The position numbers and the translations under genes are program-made. Under the pieces are notes generated by a model that was not told where the DNA came from, searched no databases, and saw nothing but the letters and a program-made list of their open reading frames with translations. Of a stretch of DNA of 36,262 bases, positions 7,417 to 15,631 are shown in pieces. The DNA is from Methanolinea sp. UBA275. Its GTDB lineage: Archaea > Halobacteriota > Methanomicrobia > Methanomicrobiales > Methanospirillaceae. Numbering within the stretch: the first letter of the stretch is position 1; each line of letters opens with the position of its first letter. The stretch covers positions 1 to 36,262 of the forward strand of contig DAWU01000063.1 of NCBI GenBank assembly GCA_002506105.1, in the 5' to 3' direction.

Positions 7417-8987
7417 TCCTGGAATTCGTCTGGACGCATGCCCCCGCATTGCTTGTCGCGATACCCCTCCTCGGTGCATTCCTCTGTCCCGTCATCGGTA
7501 AGATTTCCAGGACAACAAGAACCGCCTGGGTCGCCGGGATCATGCTGGTGAGCGCGATCGTGGCCTTCATCCTTGCCTCCCGAGTCCTTACCGAAGGTAC
7601 CGTGCTCTATTCATTCGGCGCTTTTGATCCCACCCTGACAATTCCCATGGACTCCGGAGGGATTCCAATACGCATCATCTTCACTGTCGATGCGATGAGC
7701 GCCTTCATGGATATCATCTGTGCCACTGTCGGGTTCTCTGCAATTGCCTATTCACTCTCGGCCGAATCGCGGAACAGCGGCTTGGAAGGATACTACACTC
7801 TCTTTCTTCTGATGGTGTGCGGGGTGTTCGGGATGGTATCAACGGGGGATTTCTTCAACTTCTTTGTTTTCCTTGAGATCCTCTCCATGGCCTCGGCGGG
7901 AATCATTGCATACCGTGTCGATGGCGGGGTGGCCGTCGAGGCAGCCATCAAGTATTTCGTGCTCTCTTCTGTAGGCGCGATATTCGTGTTGTTTGCCATT
8001 GGTATCTATTATGGCCAGTACGATGCGCTGAACATGGCTGTAATCGCGTCACGCATCCAGTGGTCAACGCTTGACATGATTGCTCTCGTCATGCTGGTGG
8101 CTGCCCTCGCCATGAAATGCGGGGCTGTTCCCATGCACTTCTGGACTCCCGATGCGTATTCCATGGCGCCCTCCTCGGCGACCGCATTCCTGGTCGTTGC
8201 CAGCCAGGCAAGCCTGTACGGTCTCTTCAGGGTGCTCTTCACGTTCTACAACGTGACCCTGAATGCAGCAACGATGGGATGGATCATCATCATACTCGGG
8301 GTTCTCTCGATGGTTGTGGGAGTGACGATGGCAATACCGCAGAAGGATGTGAAACGGCTGATGGCCTACCATGCTGTCTCCCAGACAGGATACATGCTGC
8401 TTGGTGTCGGCGTGGGGCTCGCAGTCCTTGGCAACCAGCCACTCATGGAGTCGTTCGGGTACATGGCCATGAGCGGCGGAGTATTCCACATCCTAAACCA
8501 TGCACTCTACAAGGGGCTGCTCTTCCTGACGGCCGGCGCTATCTTCTACCGGATAGGCACCAGAAACCTGAATAAAATGGGCGGTCTCGGGCACAACATG
8601 AAGTGGACGATGATCTTTTTCATTATTGGAGCCCTGGCAATTGCCGGTATTCCACCGTTGAACGGATTTGCTTCCAAACTGATGATTTACGAATCTGTAT
8701 TCATATTCAATCCTGTACTTGCCATAATCGCGATGGTGGTGAGCATCCTTACCCTGGCCTCCTTCGTGAAAGTGTTCCATTCCATCTTCATGGGGCCGCA
8801 GCTTCCCGAGTATGCAGGGGTGAAGGAAGCACCGCCTTCCATGCTCCTCGGGATGGGCATCCTCGCCTCGCTTGCGGTGATCTTCGGGCTCTTCCCGGAC
8901 CTTGTAGTGACAACCCTCGTGAATCCGGCTGTACATGCGCTCACTGACCAGGGGGCTTATATTGCCTCTGTCCTTGGAGGTGCTTAA
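7413..8987 (+). CDS. mbhH: Membrane-bound hydrogenase subunit MbhH (MrpD/NuoM-like)
   Basis: A 524-residue antiporter-type subunit with about 14 transmembrane helices. The proton/sodium path residues of the family are visible: Glu155 in NFFVFLEILSMAS, Lys180 in AAIKYFVLSS and Lys235 in ALAMKCGAVPMHFWTPDAYS. A conserved His appears in the broken-helix region (GVFHILNHALYKGLLF). Length and motifs fit MbhH of Pyrococcus and MrpD. It is the largest membrane subunit and the probable ion-translocating one. The start overlaps the mbhG stop with GGAGG upstream. Confidence 0.95.
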   Translation: MILEFVWTHAPALLVAIPLLGAFLCPVIGKISRTTRTAWVAGIMLVSAIVAFILASRVLTEGTVLYSFGAFDPTLTIPMDSGGIPIRIIFTVDAMSAFMDIICATVGFSAIAYSLSAESRNSGLEGYYTLFLLMVCGVFGMVSTGDFFNFFVFLEILSMASAGIIAYRVDGGVAVEAAIKYFVLSSVGAIFVLFAIGIYYGQYDALNMAVIASRIQWSTLDMIALVMLVAALAMKCGAVPMHFWTPDAYSMAPSSATAFLVVASQASLYGLFRVLFTFYNVTLNAATMGWIIIILGVLSMVVGVTMAIPQKDVKRLMAYHAVSQTGYMLLGVGVGLAVLGNQPLMESFGYMAMSGGVFHILNHALYKGLLFLTAGAIFYRIGTRNLNKMGGLGHNMKWTMIFFIIGALAIAGIPPLNGFASKLMIYESVFIFNPVLAIIAMVVSILTLASFVKVFHSIFMGPQLPEYAGVKEAPPSMLLGMGILASLAVIFGLFPDLVVTTLVNPAVHALTDQGAYIASVLGGA

Positions 8988-8989
8988 GG

Positions 8990-9340
8990 ATGAGTGTGCT
9001 CACGCAGACGCTCCTTACGGGGACCGGGTACTGGAATTCCCTGGCCTGGATCCTTGGAATAGCGGTTGCCCTTGTGATTGCATACCTCATATGGGCAAGG
9101 GGTGAAGCGGGCTGGAAAGCAGGTACATCCCAGACAGAACCTTTCATATCAGGCAATCCCGAACCGCAAAAGAGACAGGTGCATATCCCATCCGGGAACC
9201 TGTACTGGGGATACCTCGAAGCGATGAAGGGATATTATGAAAGGATTGTTCCCCTACACACCGGGGACCTCAACGACTACATGACATGGTACCTGTCGGT
9301 GATGATAACAATCCTCGTGCTGGTGGTGGTCTTCGCATGA
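8990..9340 (+). CDS. mbhI: Membrane-bound hydrogenase subunit MbhI
   Basis: A 116-residue protein with one helix near each end (about 15-36 and 98-115) and a polar middle part containing PSGNLYWGYLEAMKGYYERIVPLHTGDLNDYM. It matches the position and form of MbhI, which in Pyrococcus joins the Mrp-like arm to the hydrogenase arm through a lateral helix. The ribosome site GGAGG is 10 bases before the ATG. The end overlaps the start of mbhJ. Confidence 0.85.
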   Translation: MSVLTQTLLTGTGYWNSLAWILGIAVALVIAYLIWARGEAGWKAGTSQTEPFISGNPEPQKRQVHIPSGNLYWGYLEAMKGYYERIVPLHTGDLNDYMTWYLSVMITILVLVVVFA

Positions 9341-9771
9341 AACTCAACTCTGCATTCAATCGCTCTCTCTGGGTTTATCATTTCAATTCAGGTTCCTGCA
9401 ATGGCTGCGAGATCGAGATCGTTGCTACGATTACCCCGCGGTACGATCCCGAGCGGTTCGGGATCAAACTCGTGGGGAGCCCGAGGCATGCAGATGTGAT
9501 GCTCGTGACAGGACCTGTGGTTCACAAAATGAAGGACAGGCTATTGCGGGTGTATTCCCAGATGCCGGATCCGAAACTGGTGATGTGTATCGGGGCCTGC
9601 GGGATCTCTGGAGGGGTGTTCTATGATTCCTATAACCTTGACGGCCCAGTCGACGAAGTCATCCCTGTCGATGTCTACGTCCCGGGATGCCCACCACGCC
9701 CGGAGGCGATTGTACATGGTGTGGTTACTGCGCTTGCCAAACTCGAACGCCTTCAGGGGGTGAAGGCATGA
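9337..9771 (+). CDS. mbhJ: Membrane-bound hydrogenase small subunit MbhJ (NuoB-like)
   Basis: A 144-residue small subunit carrying the proximal [4Fe-4S] cluster. The four ligands are Cys21 and Cys24 (SGSCNGCEIE), Cys88 (CIGACG) and Cys118 (PGCPPRPE), as in NuoB, Ech and Mbh. It hands electrons between the NiFe site of MbhL and the ferredoxin-like MbhN. The ATG at 9337 overlaps the mbhI stop; an earlier start at 9286 would lie inside mbhI. The next gene overlaps as ATGA. Confidence 0.96.
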   Translation: MKLNSAFNRSLWVYHFNSGSCNGCEIEIVATITPRYDPERFGIKLVGSPRHADVMLVTGPVVHKMKDRLLRVYSQMPDPKLVMCIGACGISGGVFYDSYNLDGPVDEVIPVDVYVPGCPPRPEAIVHGVVTALAKLERLQGVKA

Positions 9772-10403
9772 CGGCAACGCTCCTTACCCCTGAACAGGTA
9801 CGGGAACGGTTCCTAACGAAGTTCGGTTCCGGTATCCGGGATTCACGTATCTCGGAGCGTCGCGAAGGGAAGAAGAAGAATCCACATTACACGATCTGGT
9901 TTGACCTTGACAGGGAACTGCTCAGGCCTGCCATCGAGACGCTCATCGGGATCCGGTTTCCCCATCTCTCGGTCATAGGCGCAAACGACCTTGGGGATTC
10001 CATCCGCCTTGTATACATCTTTTCGGTCCAGTACGGTGAGGTGAAGAGCGAATATATGGTGACAATTGCAATCACCCTCCCGAAGAGTGATCTTACGGTA
10101 CCTACCATCTCGGACCTGATCCCCGGAGCGGTGTTTGGCGAACGTGAGAAGCAGGAATTCCTCGGGATCAAGGTGCTCGGCATCCCTGACAACAGGCGCC
10201 TCTTCCTGCCGGAAGATTTCCCCGATGGAGTATATCCATGGCGAAAGGATGATACAGGGATACCCCCTGCCATGGTGAAGGATCTCTGGGCATCCAAGAG
10301 GCCGGTCGACCGACCTGTTCCTGTCGTAGAGATCAAAGAGGAATGCGAAATGGGAGCGGGACCTGATAAAGAGTCTGGACAGACCAAAAAGGAGGGATCC
10401 TGA
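9768..10403 (+). CDS. mbhK: Membrane-bound hydrogenase subunit MbhK (NuoC-like)
   Basis: A 211-residue soluble subunit of the 30-kDa complex I (NuoC) type. The conserved stretch FGEREKQEFLGIKVLGIPDNRRLFLPEDFP...YPWRKD at about residues 125-165 is the NuoC signature. A charged C-terminal tail of roughly 30 residues extends beyond the family core. The ATG at 9768 overlaps the mbhJ stop as ATGA with GGGGGTGA upstream. It supports the contact between MbhL and MbhJ in the peripheral arm. Confidence 0.93.
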   Translation: MTATLLTPEQVRERFLTKFGSGIRDSRISERREGKKKNPHYTIWFDLDRELLRPAIETLIGIRFPHLSVIGANDLGDSIRLVYIFSVQYGEVKSEYMVTIAITLPKSDLTVPTISDLIPGAVFGEREKQEFLGIKVLGIPDNRRLFLPEDFPDGVYPWRKDDTGIPPAMVKDLWASKRPVDRPVPVVEIKEECEMGAGPDKESGQTKKEGS

Positions 10404-10404
10404 C

Positions 10405-11634
10405 ATGGCATCCGATGGCAAGAAGGCACCGTATACCCTCCAGATTGGCCCCATCCACCCTTCACTGAAAGAGCCGGTGATGTTCACCTTCGAGATGGAT
10501 GGCGAACAGGTGAGATCGGTCGATTTTGCACCGGGCCAGACACACAGGGGGATCGAGTGGATGGGAATGCGCCGGAACCCTGTCCAGATTGTCCACCTCA
10601 CCGACAGAATCTGCGGGATCTGCGGCATCGTTCATACACTTGCGTTCTCGCTTGCCGTGGAGCAGATCGCCGAGATCCAGGTCCCTGAACGGGCCGATTA
10701 TATCCGGGTCATCCTCCACGAGTTCGAACGCATCCAGTCCCACCTCCTCTGGGCTGGTGTGGCGGCTCACGAGCTTGGATTCGACTCGCTCCTGCACCTG
10801 ACGTGGAGGGTGCGTGAACAGGCCATGGACGTGATCGAGAACCTCACCGGGAACAGGGTCAACTATGGCATTGTCCAGGTCGGAGGGGTGAGGAGGGATA
10901 TCGTTCCAGAGCAGTATAAGATCATCGAGGACTGCCTCTCGACCTATGAAGGTCTCCTTACGAAGCTGCTGAACCTGTTCCTCGATGATACAACGATCGC
11001 GATGCGGTGTCGTGATACGGGTGTCCTGACACGGAAGGAGGCTATCGAGCTCTGTACGGTTGGCCCGACTTCGCGGGCATCCGGGGTGAATATGGATCTC
11101 CGCCAGGACTATCCCTACGCAGCATATGGCGACCTCGATGTGCGGGCTGTCCTGCCCGAACCTCACATGGGCGAGACGCACGGGGATGTCTATGACCGGA
11201 TCGTCGTAAGGCTCTTCGAGGTCGGCCAGTCATGCCAGATCATCCGTCAGTGCCTCTCGGAGATGCCTTCTGGGCCATATACTGCAGAGGAGAAACCCGC
11301 AAAGATCCTGGCCATCTGCAAGAAAGCTACCGGTGAAGCGATCGGAAGGGTGGAGGCCCCTCGCGGAGAGTGCCTTCACTACGTCCGGATGGACGGAAAA
11401 GAATCCCCCACCTCCTGGAAGGTCAAGGCGTCCTCGTACAGCAACCTCATGTCATGGATCCCCATGCTGAAGGATGAGCAGATTGCGGACATCCCGATCA
11501 TCGTCGCATCGATCGATCCATGCCTTTCCTGTACCGACAGGGTGGCAATAGTCCGCAACGGGGAGAAGAGCATCCTCACAAAAGAGGACCTGACGCGTCT
11601 TTCTGTTGAAAAGACCAGGAGGCTCCAGCGATGA
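10405..11634 (+). CDS. mbhL: Membrane-bound [NiFe]-hydrogenase large subunit MbhL
   Basis: A 409-residue catalytic subunit of the NuoD/Ech/Mbh type. Both nickel-binding pairs are intact: Cys70/Cys73 in RICGICG and Cys373/Cys376 in DPCLSCTDR. This marks a true hydrogenase rather than the Ni-free Mbx or complex I form. A tail of about 30 residues follows DPCxxCxxR, as in HycE and MbhL precursors, where a protease removes it after metal insertion. It evolves or takes up H2, exchanging electrons with ferredoxin through MbhJ and MbhN. The ATG has a GGAGG site just upstream, one base after mbhK. The end overlaps mbhM. Confidence 0.97.
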   Translation: MASDGKKAPYTLQIGPIHPSLKEPVMFTFEMDGEQVRSVDFAPGQTHRGIEWMGMRRNPVQIVHLTDRICGICGIVHTLAFSLAVEQIAEIQVPERADYIRVILHEFERIQSHLLWAGVAAHELGFDSLLHLTWRVREQAMDVIENLTGNRVNYGIVQVGGVRRDIVPEQYKIIEDCLSTYEGLLTKLLNLFLDDTTIAMRCRDTGVLTRKEAIELCTVGPTSRASGVNMDLRQDYPYAAYGDLDVRAVLPEPHMGETHGDVYDRIVVRLFEVGQSCQIIRQCLSEMPSGPYTAEEKPAKILAICKKATGEAIGRVEAPRGECLHYVRMDGKESPTSWKVKASSYSNLMSWIPMLKDEQIADIPIIVASIDPCLSCTDRVAIVRNGEKSILTKEDLTRLSVEKTRRLQR

Positions 11635-12650
11635 CTCCTGTCACGGTTGCAGCCATCCTTGGCTGGTGCATACTCCTCTCGTTCTTTGCCCTTTCAGCGG
11701 GACTCTTTCTCCTCGGGGTCGACAGGAAGTTTGCTGCCCACATGCAGGCAAGGATAGGCCCTCCCATCCGCCAGCCATTCATCGATGTCGCCAAGCTGCT
11801 CCAGAAGGAGAACGTGGTCCCGGCAAACGCCATTCCATGGTTATTTTCCCTTGCCCCAATCATCGCACTCGCCTCGAGCATCGTAGTGCTCTTCTACCTC
11901 CCGGTGGGCAGTATCTTTCCGGTGCTCGGGACCTATGGTGATCTGGTTCTCGTGATGTACCTACTCACCGTGCCTGCACTCGCCATGGTAGCAGGGGGAT
12001 TCGCATCCGGGTCACCGTATGCCACGGTTGGAGCGCAGCGTGAGATGGTGACCATGATTGCCTACGAATTTCCCCTCGCAATCGTGGTGGTAGGTGTAGC
12101 CTGGCGTCTCGGGGCTGCGGGCCTTGCAGCACCCTTCACCCTTGGAACCATGGCTGCCAACCCGATATGGACTCTGGTCGGGCCTCTCGGGCTCATTGGA
12201 GCCCTCCTGCTCCTCCTTGTGCTCGCGTTTGTCACCCCAGCGGAACTTTCCCGCATACCGTTCGATACGCAGGAGGCCGAGACCGAACTTGCCGGGGGGC
12301 TGCTGGTGGAGTACTCCGGCAGGAACCTTGCCATGTTTTATCTTGCCCAGGGAGTAAAGACACTCGTGCTCTCGGCGGTAATCGTGGCAATCTTCTTCCC
12401 ATGGAACCTGTCGGCATTCATCGCGATGTCCCCGTGGATCGCACTCCCTGCCGACCTCCTGTTTTTCCTTGTGAAGGCTATCCTCGTCATGTTCTTCGCA
12501 GTGACCCTTGTCAGGGTAGGTATGGCCCGGTTCCGGATAAACCAGGTCGTTTCCATCTACTGGATATACCTCTCTGTGATCGGTATTGCAGGACTTCTCC
12601 TCCTTATGGCCGATGCATCGATCCCCGTTCTTGCGGGGGTGGGGATATGA
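11631..12650 (+). CDS. mbhM: Membrane-bound hydrogenase subunit MbhM (NuoH-like)
   Basis: A 339-residue protein with about eight helices, anchoring the hydrogenase arm to the membrane. It has both NuoH signatures: RIGPPIRQPFIDVAKLLQKE at 41-60, and RIPFDTQEAETELAGG followed by LLVEYSG at 208-230 with the acidic loop residues Glu215, Glu217 and Glu219. The start overlaps the mbhL stop with AGGAGG upstream. The end overlaps mbhN. Confidence 0.95.
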   Translation: MTPVTVAAILGWCILLSFFALSAGLFLLGVDRKFAAHMQARIGPPIRQPFIDVAKLLQKENVVPANAIPWLFSLAPIIALASSIVVLFYLPVGSIFPVLGTYGDLVLVMYLLTVPALAMVAGGFASGSPYATVGAQREMVTMIAYEFPLAIVVVGVAWRLGAAGLAAPFTLGTMAANPIWTLVGPLGLIGALLLLLVLAFVTPAELSRIPFDTQEAETELAGGLLVEYSGRNLAMFYLAQGVKTLVLSAVIVAIFFPWNLSAFIAMSPWIALPADLLFFLVKAILVMFFAVTLVRVGMARFRINQVVSIYWIYLSVIGIAGLLLLMADASIPVLAGVGI

Positions 12651-13051
12651 AGATGCTGCCCCTTTTCCCGGAACTTATTCGCCAGCTCTTTCGTGAGCCC
12701 GCAACCAACAAATTCCCGGCGAAGTACCTCCCTCCAACCGTGACGGGCTTTTTAAGGGATGTGGGGGCCGGAAAGGCGAAACTGATACCTCCGGTTCCGG
12801 CACCTCCACATTTCCGGGGTAAGATCACCTACCAGCGGGACACATGCATCGGGTGTGGCCTCTGCGCAAAAGTCTGCCCGGCACATGCAATAGAACTCAT
12901 TCCGGACGTAAAGCGTATCCGGGTCTGGGTGGGCCAGTGTATCTTCTGTTCGCAGTGTACAAGCATCTGCCCGAAGAACTGCCTTTCCATGAGCGAGGTG
13001 TTCCTCCTCGCCGATGAAAACAGATACTCCGACAACCTTGTTGTCGAATAA
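12647..13051 (+). CDS. mbhN: Membrane-bound hydrogenase ferredoxin-like subunit MbhN (NuoI-like)
   Basis: A 134-residue iron-sulfur protein with two classical [4Fe-4S] motifs: Cys67/70/73/77 (CIGCGLCAKVCP) and Cys98/101/104/108 (CIFCSQCTSICP). It is the likely entry or exit point for electrons from soluble ferredoxin. The first 60 residues are a Pro-rich anchor region. The ATG at 12647 overlaps the mbhM stop as ATGA; a long open frame upstream (from 12167) is a shadow inside mbhM. It is the last gene of the operon. Confidence 0.95.
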   Translation: MKMLPLFPELIRQLFREPATNKFPAKYLPPTVTGFLRDVGAGKAKLIPPVPAPPHFRGKITYQRDTCIGCGLCAKVCPAHAIELIPDVKRIRVWVGQCIFCSQCTSICPKNCLSMSEVFLLADENRYSDNLVVE

Positions 13052-13065
13052 ATAACAGTCCATTC

Positions 13066-13071
13066 TTTTTT
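13066..13071 (+). terminator. T-run terminator after the Mbh operon
   Basis: A run of six T lies 15 bases after the mbhN stop. T-rich stretches terminate archaeal RNA polymerase. No strong hairpin is seen. Confidence 0.4.
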
Positions 13072-13180
13072 CACATTCCGACCGGAAATAATAAATCGGT
13101 GCTGGATATCCCATTGAAAGTGAACGATTCGGGAAAAGATTCTTCCTGATTATCGGGAATGAGTAAAACGGCTGCTTTTC

Positions 13181-13651
13181 TCATCCCGAGCAGTCTATCC
13201 CGAACCTTTCCCCACCAAGCACTGGTATCCCTGCAATATCCCCACGTTCCAGAAGTCCGAGGACCCGATCGGCTCCGCTCCGGACCTCGTCGGTCAGGCC
13301 TTCACCGGTCGTCACTGCCCCCGGTTGGATTCCGATAATAAGCACTTCGGCAACCGCATCGCCGAGAAAGTCTATGAAGGTGTCAAGAGGCAACTGGTGG
13401 GTTCCGATCCCCACATCCCTGATCTTCTCCTTCGGTATGATCGCACACTCTCCGGGAGCGAGACCCATGTCCGCAGCGTCCACAATGACCAGGATCCCGG
13501 GGAGTTCGCGTCTCACCACCCCTGAGAAATTCTCCGGGGCGGTCCCGCAGTCGAATACCTTCCAGCCCTCCTTCCGGAATCTCGAAGCAACATAGTTGCC
13601 GGCACCATCGTCCTTCCGGAGGCTGTTGCCAACGCCGAAGAGAAGGTTCAT
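13181..13651 (-). CDS. HycI-family hydrogenase maturation protease
   Basis: A 156-residue nickel-dependent endopeptidase of family A31. It recognises the filled NiFe site and cuts the C-terminal tail of a hydrogenase large subunit. Family motifs are GVGNSLRKDDGAG (second Asp = residue 15), IVDAADMG (Asp61) and GTHQLPL (His85), equivalent to the nickel-sensing D16, D62 and H90 of E. coli HycI. The second ATG at 13651 is chosen because AGGTGA lies five bases before it; an ATG at 13654 and a GTG at 13658-13660 are alternatives. It lies convergently just after the Mbh operon, making MbhL the natural client, though F420-reducing hydrogenase is a possible second client. Confidence 0.92.
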   Translation of the reverse strand: MNLLFGVGNSLRKDDGAGNYVASRFRKEGWKVFDCGTAPENFSGVVRRELPGILVIVDAADMGLAPGECAIIPKEKIRDVGIGTHQLPLDTFIDFLGDAVAEVLIIGIQPGAVTTGEGLTDEVRSGADRVLGLLERGDIAGIPVLGGERFGIDCSG

Positions 13652-13715
13652 CATGGTCACCTTAATGAGAAGAGTTACCTGTCACGCGAGAACGCCATGT
13701 GATAACAAATTTTAT

Positions 13716-14381
13716 TCAAATATCCTTATCCCTGGTATCAGACCGTCCCGGCCGTCCTGCCATCATCGAAGGCACAAGTCTCCTGATCTCCTGGAGACGC
13801 CCGATCATCTCATTCTGGGTGCCTTCCATACGGGCGATTGTCTCCAGGAGAACCTCCTTCCTGGAATCATCATCAGTAGCCCGATACACATTCCACATAA
13901 TGAGGAGGAGACGTTTGTGAACCTCGATATCCCGTGAGAGTCGCCTGAACTCAGCAATGATCCCCTCGTCAGCACCAACAACCCTTGCTTTCTGTACTGC
14001 ACCATCAATCTCCTGTTCCTTCCTGAAGAATTGCCGGATAACCTTGCAGAGGTTCCTGCGGGTGATCGGTTTCTGGATGTAGTCTTCAAAAAGTGCGCTG
14101 TATTCCTGGACTTCCCCGGGATCGAGAGTTTTTCCGGTAATCATCATCACCGGGATATCCCGGGTTGATGCATCCTGCTTTATCTTCTCAAGCGTCTCCC
14201 ATCCATCCATCGGTTCCATGATGATATCAAGGAAGATGAGATCGGGGCGTTCGTCCCTGATCAGGGAGAGGGCTTCTTCGCCTGAGTGTGCGACAGTTGC
14301 CTTCAATCCCTCCTGCCTGACAATCCTTGCAAGGATATCGGTGATCGCAGCATTATCATCGACAATGAGGATGTGATGCAT
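13716..14381 (-). CDS. Receiver-domain response regulator with helical C-terminal domain
   Basis: A 221-residue protein. Residues 1-120 are a CheY-like receiver with acidic pocket Asp8/Asp9, phosphoacceptor Asp52 (LIFLDIIMEP), Thr82 and Lys104 (QKP). Residues 125-221 are predicted helical and carry no recognised DNA-binding or enzymatic domain, so the output is probably protein-protein contact. The ATG at 14381 has GGAGGG ten bases upstream; an alternative ATG at 14402 would overlap the previous gene. It is the last gene of a four-gene signalling operon with two roadblock proteins and a HAMP membrane protein. Confidence 0.88.
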   Translation of the reverse strand: MHHILIVDDNAAITDILARIVRQEGLKATVAHSGEEALSLIRDERPDLIFLDIIMEPMDGWETLEKIKQDASTRDIPVMMITGKTLDPGEVQEYSALFEDYIQKPITRRNLCKVIRQFFRKEQEIDGAVQKARVVGADEGIIAEFRRLSRDIEVHKRLLLIMWNVYRATDDDSRKEVLLETIARMEGTQNEMIGRLQEIRRLVPSMMAGRPGRSDTRDKDI

Positions 14382-14385
14382 CAGG

Positions 14386-15246
14386 TCACATCCCTCCGGC
14401 ATCCGATGCGGAGGGGATATCTTTCAGGATCTTCCTGATCTGGCCCAGGTTTACCTCGGGGCCCGTGAGTATGCAGAGGTACTCGTTGAAATACGGGGCT
14501 ATGATGACCTTCCCTGCAGGGATCTGGAGCGTCAGGTGGACAAAAGGCCCGGTGCGCATGACGGAACTGATCTCTTTTGCCGCTTCGAGCATGTCCTCGG
14601 CGAGGACAACAAGCGAATCAAGTTCAACATCCCCGATAGAGAGGACAGAAGATCCTCTTCCGAAGATCGAAACTGCCTGGACACCGGGAAGCCTGAGCAT
14701 GCGGCCAAGCAGAAGATGTGCCAGGCTCTCTGTATCGAGACCGCTGGGGAGCACAACCGCTTTCTCTTCCACAACCTGGGGAGAACCATCCCTGGGCTTC
14801 CGGGGGGGGATTTTTGCCGTGCCAGCTTTCACCGCGGTCGCCCCTGCCTGCCCGTTGAATCTCTCTTTTTTCAGCTCTCCCTGTGCCTGTGCGTGCTCTG
14901 CAAGGGGACTTGAAATGGGAGAGGATCCTGCCATCTGATATTCCGCCCCTTCTGACTGAGCGAGCCTGGCTGCAGATTCCATCTCTTCTCCCGAATAACG
15001 CAGGATCGAGAGGTTCACGACCGGGTAACTGGTGATATGGGAATATGCCTCCTTCCCCTTAAGCAGATCATCCTTTCTCCGGAACATGCAGCCCATCGGT
15101 TCGCCCTTCCTGACCATGACATAGCCCTCACCATCACTCGCATTCACCCTGATAATTCCCTGGAAGCGGGCGGCATGGATGAGGATCCACTTGAACGGGG
15201 CCTGCATCTCGCCAATGAACGTACCTGGAGGGAATGATTCCATCAT
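14386..15246 (-). CDS. PATAN-like (DUF4388-type) plus roadblock/LC7 domain protein
   Basis: A 286-residue soluble protein with three parts. Residues 1-100 resemble the PATAN/DUF4388 domain (FIGEMQAPFKWILIHAARFQGIIRV...GEGYVMVRKGEPMGCMF). Residues 105-165 are a polar Pro/Ala/Gly linker. Residues 170-286 look like a roadblock/LC7 fold (SVLSIGDVELDSLVVLAEDMLEAAKEI...). Such domains usually dimerise and control small GTPases or chemosensory scaffolds; no GTPase gene is present here. The ATG follows AGGAG and overlaps the stop of the small roadblock gene. Domain calls are by pattern and moderately sure. Confidence 0.7.
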   Translation of the reverse strand: MMESFPPGTFIGEMQAPFKWILIHAARFQGIIRVNASDGEGYVMVRKGEPMGCMFRRKDDLLKGKEAYSHITSYPVVNLSILRYSGEEMESAARLAQSEGAEYQMAGSSPISSPLAEHAQAQGELKKERFNGQAGATAVKAGTAKIPPRKPRDGSPQVVEEKAVVLPSGLDTESLAHLLLGRMLRLPGVQAVSIFGRGSSVLSIGDVELDSLVVLAEDMLEAAKEISSVMRTGPFVHLTLQIPAGKVIIAPYFNEYLCILTGPEVNLGQIRKILKDIPSASDAGGM

Positions 15247-15620
15247 TGCAGGGCTCCTGCAGATTCCTGGCTCTTTTTCAACTCATAACTGATCTGGCCG
15301 ACGTTGGCAGAGGGATCGGTGAGCAGGAGGAGGAAATATCCCTCTTCCAGGGGCAGCGAGAGGAGTGCAATATCGCGAAACTCGACGAAGACCATGGATA
15401 TCTGGTCGTCACCGAGTCGTGTAGCCATCGCTCTCGATTCTGCCATAACGAATGACACAACCGCAGCGAGCTGGTCGCCGTCAATATTCTCGGCTCCCAT
15501 CTCCTCCTTGACCTCCCCTTCCGGATCGATGACAAGGGACATCCTCACTCCATCAAGGGAGAAGATCCTTTTCAAGTCAACCTTCGGCGTGCGTTCAGGT
15601 GCTCCTCTGTCCGTACTCAT
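15243..15620 (-). CDS. Small roadblock/LC7-type protein
   Basis: A 125-residue protein with the alternating strand-helix pattern of the roadblock/LC7 family: a strand (VRMSLVIDPEGEV), a helix (DQLAAVVSFVMAESRAMATRL), then strands (ISMVFVEFRDIALLSLPLEEGYFLLLLT) and a final helix (ANVGQISYELKKSQ). The closing NVGQI... motif is shared with the end of the next protein (NLGQIRKIL), so the two could form a heterodimer. A GAGGGG site precedes the ATG by seven bases. It is eleven bases from the HAMP gene. Confidence 0.75.
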   Translation of the reverse strand: MSTDRGAPERTPKVDLKRIFSLDGVRMSLVIDPEGEVKEEMGAENIDGDQLAAVVSFVMAESRAMATRLGDDQISMVFVEFRDIALLSLPLEEGYFLLLLTDPSANVGQISYELKKSQESAGALQ

Positions 15621-15631
15621 TCCTCATCCCC

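Noticed and set aside
10462..11181. Long antisense frame inside mbhL
   Set aside because: mbhL is certain from its motifs; the antisense product lacks any pattern and arises from the codon bias of the real gene.
12167..12646. Long frame extending mbhN upstream into mbhM
   Set aside because: The real mbhN start at 12647 overlaps the mbhM stop like all other junctions in the operon; the extension is out of frame with mbhM coding and shows no conservation pattern.
4899..13051. Interpretation of the operon as complex I, Fpo, Ech or Mbx
   Set aside because: Mrp-type subunits A-I exclude the six-subunit Ech and Fpo layouts, and both Cys pairs for nickel are intact, which excludes Ni-free Mbx and NuoD types.
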